From Gammaproteobacteria bacterium (GTDB taxonomy: Bacteria > Pseudomonadota > Gammaproteobacteria > Pseudomonadales > UBA3067), in contig JAHRVS010000427.1 of NCBI GenBank assembly GCA_019090565.1, positions 1 to 5,040 on the forward strand: DNA of 5,040 nt, written 5' to 3'. Each line of letters opens with the position of its first letter. The first letter of the stretch is position 1. The notes beneath the pieces are model-generated. The model ran no database searches and was not told the origin of the DNA. It worked only from the letters and a program-made list of their open reading frames with translations. This document shows, one piece after another, positions 1-5,040 of the stretch. A program made the translations under genes and the position numbers.

Positions 1-2681
1 CTTCTTTTATCCTGCATGATGGCCCCCCCTACGCCAATGGCGACATTCATATTGGTCACGCGGTTAACAAAATCCTGAAAGACATTATTGTCAAATCAAA
101 AGCTTTAAGTGGGTTCGACGCGCCCTATATTCCCGGCTGGGATTGCCACGGCCTTCCCATCGAGCTCAACGTCGAGAAAAAAGTCGGCAAACCTGGCGTC
201 AAGGTTAGCCCGTCTGAATTCCGCAAAGCTTGTCGCACCTATGCCCAAAAGCAGGTAGACGGCCAGCGTAAAGACTTTATCCGCCTCGGTGTAACGGGGG
301 ATTGGGAAAACCCCTATCTCACCATGGACTATAAATTCGAAGCCAATATTATCCGAACACTGGGTAAAATTGTCGATAACGGCCACCTCCACAAAGGCGC
401 CAAGCCGGTTCACTGGTGCCTCAATTGTGCCTCTGCGTTGGCAGAAGCCGAAGTGGAATACCAAGACAAACAATCTCATGCTATCGACGTGGGTTTTGGT
501 GTTGCTGACCAGGCTGACCTTTCTCAAAGACTCGGGACAGATCTGCCTAGCGACCTACCGATTTATGTTGTGATCTGGACCACCACCCCCTGGACCTTAC
601 CTGCAAACCAGGCTATTTCACTGCACCCCGAATTCCAGTACAGCTTGATAAAAGCTCAGCATCAAGAGCGTGAAGTGGGCATCATTGTGGCCGAAAGTCT
701 CAAAGACGATGTAATTCAACGCTTCGAACTTGAAGGTATCAGCACCCTTGGCAGCGCAACCGGGGCAGCCCTTGAAGGCTTGTCTTTACAGCACCCATTT
801 TACGAGCGAAAGGTGCCCGTTATCGTTGGCGAACATGTCACCGCCGAAGCAGGGACCGGCGCGGTACACACTGCCCCAGGCCACGGCCAAGATGATTTTA
901 TCATCGGAGAAAAATACGGCTTAGCCGTTGACAACCCCGTAGATGGAACCGGTGTTTACCTGCCCAATACCGAACGCTTTGCCGGCCAGCATGTCACCAA
1001 AGCCAACGAAGTCATTGTTGAAGTATTAAAAGAAGAACAAACCCTGTTTGCCCACGAAAAAATCACTCACAGCTTCCCTCATTGCTGGCGACACAAAACA
1101 CCGCTAATTTTCCGCGCCACGCCACAGTGGTTTGTCAGCATGACGCAAAATGGCCTGCAACAACGTGCCGAAGCACTGATCAACGAAGTGAACTGGATGC
1201 CTGACTGGGGTAAGGCCCGTATTCATGGCATGGTGGGCAATCGGCCTGACTGGTGTATTTCTCGCCAACGTACTTGGGGTGTGCCCATTACCCTGTTTGT
1301 ACACAAAGAAAGCGGCGAACTGCACCCCGACACGCAAACACTGATTGAAACCGTCGCCCTTCGGGTAGAGGAATCAGGCATTGATGCTTGGTTTGACCTT
1401 GAGCCTAGTGAGCTGCTGGGTGCTGAGGCTAGCAGCTACGATAAAATTGTCGACACCTTGGACGTCTGGTTTGACTCTGGCGTGACACACGCTTGCGTGC
1501 TTGATGATCGCGACAACCTCGCTTTCCCCGCCGACCTGTACCTTGAAGGCTCTGACCAACACCGAGGCTGGTTCCAATCCTCCTTGCTAACCAGCGTGGC
1601 TAGCCGTAATGAAGCGCCTTATCGTTCGGTGCTCACTCATGGTTTTACCGTCGACGAACATGGCCATAAAATGTCTAAGTCGCTCGGCAATGTCATGTCA
1701 CCACAAAAAGTAATGAAAACCCTTGGCGCCGACATTATCCGCCTATGGGTCGCTGCCACCGACTACAGCTGCGAGATGAATGTCTCTGATGAGATCCTCA
1801 AGCGCACCTCTGATTCTTATCGCCGCATTCGCAATACCAACCGCTTTTTGCTGGCAAACCTCAGCGGTTTTGACCCAGCAATCAATAGCGTGCCCTTAGC
1901 AGAAATGCTCGAACTAGATCGATGGATGGTCGACCGTGCCCTGCTTCTACAGCGGGAAATCGAAGCTGCCTACGAAAGCTACCAGTTTCATCAAATCTAC
2001 CAACGTCTGCATAACTTCTGTATCGTTGACCTGGGCGGCTTTTACCTCAGCATTATCAAAGACCGGCAGTACACCTGCCAAGCAGACAGCTTGGCCCGTC
2101 GTTCAGCACAAACCGCGCTGTTCCACGTCGCCGAAGCCATGGTTCGCTGGATTGCTCCCATCATGAGCTTTACCGCAGAAGAAATATGGCAATGCCTGCC
2201 CGGTGAGCGTGAAGAATCTGTCTTCCTCAGCACCTGGTACACACAGATGGAAGAGTTCGATGCAGAAAAAACCGGCCTCGAACGTGACTACTGGGAAACC
2301 CTTCTGCAAGTCAAAACCGCCATCAACAAACAACTTGAAGCCGAGCGAAAAGCCGGCAATGTCGGCTCTGGCTTAGACGCCGAAGTGACGCTCTATTGCC
2401 ACCGCGATTTACTGCAAAAGCTTGAACGACTCGGAAGCGAACTGCGCTTTGTCACCATCACCTCCGCGGCAGAACTTGCTGCGCTGGACGACGCGCCTGC
2501 CGACGCCCTGCAAACCGATGTAGAGGGCTTAAAGCTAGTCGCTAGCTCCTCTTCCCATGCCAAATGTGCGCGTTGCTGGCACCACCGTGAAGATGTCAGT
2601 AACAGCGAACTGCACCCCGAACTGTGCGGCCGCTGCATTGAAAACGTAGACGGGTGCGGTGAGACAAGGACTTTTGCCTAA
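1..2681 (+). CDS. ileS: Isoleucyl-tRNA synthetase (IleRS), 5'-truncated
   Basis: This class I aminoacyl-tRNA synthetase charges tRNA-Ile with isoleucine in the cytoplasm. The reading frame is open from base 3, so the gene enters from upstream. The 892 visible residues align from memory with E. coli IleRS from about residue 50, so only about 50 N-terminal residues are missing from a roughly 940-residue protein. An ATG at 324 is internal: conserved sequence lies before it, including the HIGH signature at 48-59. Further motifs in order are WTTTPWTLPAN at 576-608 and GTGAVHTAPGHG from 852, both in the CP1 editing domain that hydrolyses Val-tRNA-Ile. CISRQRTWG follows from 1254, DVWFDSG at 1461-1481 and KMSKS at 1668-1682. 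The anticodon-binding region comes next, then a C-terminal zinc site with Cys codons at 2565, 2574, 2625 and 2634. This is the usual bacterial architecture with a C-terminal zinc site, and no defect is visible. The TAA stop lies 2 nt before lspA, suggesting one transcript. Confidence 0.98.
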   Translation, partial: SFILHDGPPYANGDIHIGHAVNKILKDIIVKSKALSGFDAPYIPGWDCHGLPIELNVEKKVGKPGVKVSPSEFRKACRTYAQKQVDGQRKDFIRLGVTGDWENPYLTMDYKFEANIIRTLGKIVDNGHLHKGAKPVHWCLNCASALAEAEVEYQDKQSHAIDVGFGVADQADLSQRLGTDLPSDLPIYVVIWTTTPWTLPANQAISLHPEFQYSLIKAQHQEREVGIIVAESLKDDVIQRFELEGISTLGSATGAALEGLSLQHPFYERKVPVIVGEHVTAEAGTGAVHTAPGHGQDDFIIGEKYGLAVDNPVDGTGVYLPNTERFAGQHVTKANEVIVEVLKEEQTLFAHEKITHSFPHCWRHKTPLIFRATPQWFVSMTQNGLQQRAEALINEVNWMPDWGKARIHGMVGNRPDWCISRQRTWGVPITLFVHKESGELHPDTQTLIETVALRVEESGIDAWFDLEPSELLGAEASSYDKIVDTLDVWFDSGVTHACVLDDRDNLAFPADLYLEGSDQHRGWFQSSLLTSVASRNEAPYRSVLTHGFTVDEHGHKMSKSLGNVMSPQKVMKTLGADIIRLWVAATDYSCEMNVSDEILKRTSDSYRRIRNTNRFLLANLSGFDPAINSVPLAEMLELDRWMVDRALLLQREIEAAYESYQFHQIYQRLHNFCIVDLGGFYLSIIKDRQYTCQADSLARRSAQTALFHVAEAMVRWIAPIMSFTAEEIWQCLPGEREESVFLSTWYTQMEEFDAEKTGLERDYWETLLQVKTAINKQLEAERKAGNVGSGLDAEVTLYCHRDLLQKLERLGSELRFVTITSAAELAALDDAPADALQTDVEGLKLVASSSSHAKCARCWHHREDVSNSELHPELCGRCIENVDGCGETRTFA

Positions 2682-2683
2682 TT

Positions 2684-3193
2684 ATGAGTAAAATCGACGC
2701 GTCGCCCCCCGATAAAGATGCCCCTCTAGGCATGCTGCACTGGCTTTGGTTAACCTTGCTGGTCATTGTGCTGGACCAAGTTACCAAACAAATTGCCAGC
2801 GCCATGTTGGCGCTTTATCAACCCATTATGGTAATGCCTCTATTCAACTTCACTCTGGCACATAATTACGGGGCAGCATTCAGCTTCCTCAGCGACGCCG
2901 GCGGCTGGCAGCGATACGCCCTAGCAGCCGTTGCACTGATTACCAGCATTGGGATTACCATCTGGCTGAAAAGATTGCCCAAAGATGACCCGTGGATGGC
3001 AGCCTCATTGAGCCTCATTTTAGGCGGCGCCATTGGCAACCTGTATGACCGAGTGGTATTGGGCTACGTGGTAGACTTTCTCGATGTGTATTGGGGCGCG
3101 TCTCACTTTCCTGCTTTTAATATTGCCGATTCAGCGATTTCCATTGGCGCCGCGATGATGGTCATCGATTTAATTCGCAACCCCCATAAATAA
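2684..3193 (+). CDS. lspA: Lipoprotein signal peptidase (signal peptidase II)
   Basis: This inner-membrane aspartyl protease removes the signal peptide from diacylglyceryl-modified prolipoproteins, after Lgt and before Lnt. The protein has 169 residues, the usual family length. Four hydrophobic segments are visible at about residues 18-36, 78-95, 104-121 and 147-164. Conserved family motifs are DQVTK (from D31), HNYGAAFSF (from H60), GNLYDR (from G118), VVDF (D131) and FNIADS (D149). D131 and D149 correspond to the known catalytic aspartate pair, 18 residues apart as in E. coli. The start lies 2 nt after the ileS stop. The best Shine-Dalgarno candidate, AAGGA at 2666-2670 inside ileS, is a rather long 13 nt from the ATG, so translation may depend partly on coupling to ileS (inference). 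The enzyme is the target of globomycin. Nothing is unusual in the coding sequence. Confidence 0.97.
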   Translation: MSKIDASPPDKDAPLGMLHWLWLTLLVIVLDQVTKQIASAMLALYQPIMVMPLFNFTLAHNYGAAFSFLSDAGGWQRYALAAVALITSIGITIWLKRLPKDDPWMAASLSLILGGAIGNLYDRVVLGYVVDFLDVYWGASHFPAFNIADSAISIGAAMMVIDLIRNPHK

Positions 3194-3264
3194 ACACGGT
3201 AGGCGCCGATGATGCACCAAAACTGGCTCGGAAGCTGTCCTACAAAGTAAGAGTAAAACCCACT
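3194..3264 (+). other. Spacer between lspA and fkpB with a possible 13-codon mini-ORF
   Basis: This 71-nt gap is the only sizeable break inside the gene block. It holds a short frame at 3209-3250 (ATG ATG ... TAA) encoding MMHQNWLGSCPTK. An AGG at 3201-3203 lies 5 nt before its first ATG. Its TAA stop overlaps the weak purine-rich AAGAG at 3249-3253 that probably serves as the fkpB ribosome binding site, 11 nt before the fkpB ATG. I see no clear -35/-10 pair and no hairpin followed by a T-run. The mini-ORF may be chance; if translated, it could couple ribosomes to fkpB. Confidence 0.3.
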
Positions 3265-3741
3265 ATGAGTAAGTCCGCATTACCCCTCGGCATTGGCCTA
3301 TCCAGCAAAGTCACTTTGCATTTTTCAATAGCCTTGGATGACGAAACCCAGCAAGAATTAGACTCCACCTTCAACGGCAAACCTGGTGCTTTTATTATGG
3401 GTGATGGCAGCCTACTGCCTGGCTTTGAAAAACGCTTGCTCGGCATGCAGATTGGTGAAACCCAAATCTTCAAGGTTCCCTGCAAAGAGGGTTTTGGCGA
3501 ACGTCAAGACGCCAACATGCAAACGATGAAGCGCTCTGATTTCGATGACTCTCTTGAACTGGAAAAAGGTCTGGTGCTTTCTTTTGCGCAACAAGACAAA
3601 AACGAGCTACCAGGCGTGGTAGCAGACTTCGATGATGACGAAGTACACATCGACTTTAACCACCCCCTCTCTGGTCACGACCTGCTATTTAAAGTGGAAA
3701 TCATTGCGGTTGAGCCCAACCCAGAAACGGAAGAGTCATAA
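3265..3741 (+). CDS. fkpB: FKBP-type peptidyl-prolyl cis-trans isomerase, FkpB/SlpA (SlyD-like)
   Basis: This is a cytoplasmic prolyl isomerase and probable chaperone of the SlyD/FkpB family. The protein has 158 residues against 149 in E. coli FkpB. The FKBP fold is split: residues about 14-72 include GDGSLLPGFEKRLLGM (from G46), matching the family pattern around the active-site pocket. Residues about 75-128 form the inserted 'insert-in-flap' chaperone domain, and the chain returns to the FKBP fold at the hallmark NHPLSGHDLLFKVEI (from N132). The His/Cys-rich metal-binding tail of SlyD is absent, and the C-terminus is a short acidic stretch, which favours FkpB over SlyD. The position between lspA and ispH agrees. 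Upstream in this frame, back to the lspA stop, there is no ATG, GTG or TTG, so the ATG at 3265 is the only reasonable start. The ribosome binding site (AAGAG, 3249-3253) is weak. The stop overlaps the ispH start by one base. Confidence 0.95.
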   Translation: MSKSALPLGIGLSSKVTLHFSIALDDETQQELDSTFNGKPGAFIMGDGSLLPGFEKRLLGMQIGETQIFKVPCKEGFGERQDANMQTMKRSDFDDSLELEKGLVLSFAQQDKNELPGVVADFDDDEVHIDFNHPLSGHDLLFKVEIIAVEPNPETEES

Positions 3742-3743
3742 TG
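3729..3743 (+). promoter_or_regulatory. ispH ribosome binding site and TAATG stop/start overlap
   Basis: GGAAGAG at 3729-3735, within the last codons of fkpB, lies 5 nt before the ispH ATG (3741-3743). The fkpB TAA and ispH ATG share base 3741. This arrangement is typical of translational coupling and fixes the ispH start. It implies that fkpB and ispH are translated from the same mRNA. Confidence 0.8.
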
Positions 3744-4682
3744 GATATAAAGCTGGCAAACCCCAGGGGGTTTTGTGCGGGCGTAGATCGAGCCATCGAT
3801 ATCGTAAGCCGCGCGCTCGATCTCTACGGCGCACCGGTCTACGTTCGCCATGAAGTGGTTCATAACAAATTTGTCGTAGATAGCCTGCGTGACAGAGGTG
3901 CTGTTTTCGTCGAAGAGCTGGATGAAGTACCCGACGACAACTTGGTCATATTCAGTGCCCACGGTGTTTCACAAGCCGTGCAGCAAGAAGCCAAGTCCCG
4001 CAACTTGCGCATTTTTGACGCAACGTGCCCCTTAGTGACAAAAGTACATAAAGAAGTACAACATAAAAGCAAACTTGGCAGCGAACTAGTCCTTATTGGC
4101 CATGCGGGCCACCCTGAGGTAGAAGGCACCATGGGGCAATATGCGCAACTCAGCAGTGGAAACATCTACCTCGTCGAAAAATGCGAAGACGTTGCCAAAC
4201 TGAACATCAAAGACCCCGACTCCCTTGGTTATGTCACCCAGACCACCTTGTCTGTCGATGATACCACTGAGATCATTGCCCATCTGAAAGAACGATTTCC
4301 CGCCATTCATGGCCCGCGCAAAGACGACATTTGTTATGCCACCCAAAACCGCCAAGACGCGGTTAAGACTCTCGCTCTAGAGTGCGAGCTAGTACTGGTC
4401 GTGGGTTCGCCTAACAGCTCCAATTCCAACCGATTGCGTGAACTGGCAGAACGTTGTGGGGCAAAATCTTACTTAATTGATAACGCGGAAGAGATCAAAG
4501 AATCTTGGCTTGAAGGCATTAAAGCGACTGGCGTCACTGCCGGCGCATCCGCACCTGAAAGCCTGGTTATGGGTGTCGTCGAAAAACTTAAAGCTTTTGG
4601 CGGCAACTTCCACAGCGAACTAGAGGGCAAAAATGAAGACGTTGTCTTTTCTATGCCGAAAGAACTCCGTATTCGAACCTAG
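3741..4682 (+). CDS. ispH: 4-hydroxy-3-methylbut-2-enyl diphosphate reductase (HMBPP reductase)
   Basis: IspH (LytB) catalyses the last step of the MEP isoprenoid pathway, the reductive dehydroxylation of HMBPP to isopentenyl and dimethylallyl diphosphate. It uses a [4Fe-4S] cluster in the cytoplasm. The protein has 313 residues against 316 in E. coli. The three cluster ligands are present: C12 (GFCAGVDRA), C96 (DATCPLVTKVH) and C198 (CYATQNRQ). Substrate-pocket residues also match the family: H41 (HEVVHN), H74 (SAHGVS), H124 and E126 (HPEVEGT), T168 (TQTTLSVDDT), S226-S227-N228 (GSPNSSNSNRL) and S270 (AGASAPE). Three repeated alpha/beta domains are expected from the family and fit this length. 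The start is set by a strong Shine-Dalgarno sequence and the overlap with fkpB. The gene ends with TAG at 4680-4682, the last recognisable member of the block, and no intrinsic terminator was seen directly after it. The coding sequence looks intact. Confidence 0.98.
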   Translation: MDIKLANPRGFCAGVDRAIDIVSRALDLYGAPVYVRHEVVHNKFVVDSLRDRGAVFVEELDEVPDDNLVIFSAHGVSQAVQQEAKSRNLRIFDATCPLVTKVHKEVQHKSKLGSELVLIGHAGHPEVEGTMGQYAQLSSGNIYLVEKCEDVAKLNIKDPDSLGYVTQTTLSVDDTTEIIAHLKERFPAIHGPRKDDICYATQNRQDAVKTLALECELVLVVGSPNSSNSNRLRELAERCGAKSYLIDNAEEIKESWLEGIKATGVTAGASAPESLVMGVVEKLKAFGGNFHSELEGKNEDVVFSMPKELRIRT

Positions 4683-5016
4683 CTGTGTATTCACGACCCG
4701 CGTCATAATAAACATGGTGCCCGCCAACCTATAGTTAGTGGTATAACTCCTCCCTCAACGTGCTTAACCACGCATTGCCTAGACGCTGGTAACACTAGCA
4801 GCTGGCAATGATATTGACTGGTAGAAATAAGTCTGATCAAAAGGCGCACTCTGCTTACTATTAGAAAAATAACGAAATATTTGCTTGATTCCCAGCCAAG
4901 CCACGTACGCGCACAGTAAATGGGAACTAATCCCTGTATTAGTGACTGCTTTTCAGTTATCGTTCAACCAGCTGTACATTTTTCAAACTAAATCCTGCAA
5001 TTGTAAGGCACTCCAC
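4683..5016. other. Intergenic region after ispH, no gene recognised
   Basis: These 334 bases carry no open frame I would call a gene on either strand. I see no GC-rich hairpin followed by a T-run, so no intrinsic terminator for ispH is supported. Small signals exist, all weak. AGTTA/TAACT form a 5-bp inverted repeat at 4733-4737 and 4744-4748. TGGCA-N6-TTGAC at 4803-4818 resembles a sigma-54 site but lacks the usual C at -12. AAATATTT at 4875-4882 is a palindrome. ACTAAT/ATTAGT at 4926-4931 and 4938-4943 form a 6-bp inverted repeat. TTCAGT (4952-4957) and TACATT (4975-4980), 17 nt apart, form a poor sigma-70 pair. The region most likely holds the promoter and 5' untranslated leader of the gene starting at 5017. 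Confidence 0.5.
5004..5008 (+). promoter_or_regulatory. Shine-Dalgarno sequence for the gene at 5017
   Basis: TAAGG lies 8 nt before the ATG at 5017, an optimal spacing. It is better placed than anything seen before the in-frame GTG at 4942 or TTG at 4885, and therefore supports 5017 as a true start. Confidence 0.5.
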
Positions 5017-5040
5017 ATGCCCAGCTCAGCATCAATCCAA
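5017..5040 (+). CDS. Start of a possible gene, truncated by the window end (product unknown)
   Basis: Only eight codons are visible, MPSSASIQ, so the product cannot be identified from sequence. Support for a real gene is the ATG with a well-placed Shine-Dalgarno sequence and the position downstream of a non-coding stretch. The frame is open upstream to 4873 with in-frame GTG (4942) and TTG (4885), but the peptide there looks like random non-coding translation and those starts lack a clear ribosome binding site. In Pseudomonas the genes beyond ispH encode type IV minor pilins (pilE, fimT/fimU, pilV and others). A short polar N-terminus like this could be a prepilin leader ahead of a GFTLxE motif, but that is inference from context only. 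Confidence 0.45.

Noticed and set aside
324..326. ATG at 324 as the start of ileS
   Set aside because: The frame continues upstream to base 3 with conserved IleRS sequence, including the HIGH motif at 48-59, so this is an internal methionine.
105..527. 140-codon open frame on the - strand inside ileS
   Set aside because: It lies entirely opposite strongly conserved IleRS sequence, resembles no family I know and is best explained as a shadow of the coding frame on the + strand.
3675..4355. Several 89-101 codon open frames on the - strand across ispH
   Set aside because: They overlap one another and the well-conserved IspH frame, have no family resemblance and no plausible context.
4960..4968. 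Possible AlgR-like site (TCGTTCAAC compared with CCGTTCGTC)
   Set aside because: Only 6 of 9 positions match. It was considered because AlgR controls minor pilin genes in Pseudomonas aeruginosa, but the identity of the downstream gene is unproven and such a match is expected by chance.
4952..4980. Sigma-70 promoter TTCAGT-17-TACATT
   Set aside because: The spacing is right, but only 3 of 6 and 4 of 6 bases match consensus, too weak to list as a promoter.
4942..5016. Upstream GTG (4942) or TTG (4885) start for the gene at 5017
   Set aside because: The frame is open, but neither codon has a convincing ribosome binding site and the translated stretch looks non-coding; the ATG at 5017 has a well-spaced TAAGG.
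1..5040. CRISPR array, tRNA or rRNA gene, insertion sequence or attachment site
   Set aside because: No regularly spaced direct repeats, cloverleaf-like sequence, transposase motifs or terminal inverted repeats were seen in the window.

Overview
The window is a conserved housekeeping gene block, all on the + strand, running ileS (5'-truncated) - lspA - fkpB - ispH. It ends in about 330 bases with no recognisable gene and the first codons of a possible further gene. This gene order is well known from Gammaproteobacteria (in Escherichia coli, ribF-ileS-lspA-fkpB-ispH). Protein lengths and motifs fit that class, and base composition is roughly balanced. A Pseudomonas-like or marine gammaproteobacterial relative is plausible, but the sequence alone does not fix the genus.

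Layout. Positions 1-2681 hold isoleucyl-tRNA synthetase, lacking only about the first 50 residues. The gap to lspA (lipoprotein signal peptidase, 2684-3193) is 2 nt. A 71-nt spacer containing a possible 13-codon mini-ORF precedes fkpB (SlyD-like FKBP peptidyl-prolyl isomerase, 3265-3741). The fkpB stop and the ispH start share one base (TAATG), and ispH (HMBPP reductase, 3741-4682) closes the recognisable block. Positions 4683-5016 contain no convincing gene, intrinsic terminator or strong sigma-70 promoter, only a few weak sequence signals. An ATG with a well-placed Shine-Dalgarno sequence at 5017 probably starts a new gene that runs out of the window.

How the genes relate. They serve separate essential or near-essential functions: tRNA charging, lipoprotein maturation in the inner membrane, protein folding, and the last step of the MEP isoprenoid pathway. 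Tight spacing suggests co-transcription. All key catalytic and metal-binding residues checked are present, and no frameshift or decay was seen.

Novelty. I found no previously undescribed system. The parts least explained are the spacer before fkpB and the region after ispH. In pseudomonads the genes beyond ispH are type IV minor pilin genes, so the truncated gene at 5017 is worth following into the next window.
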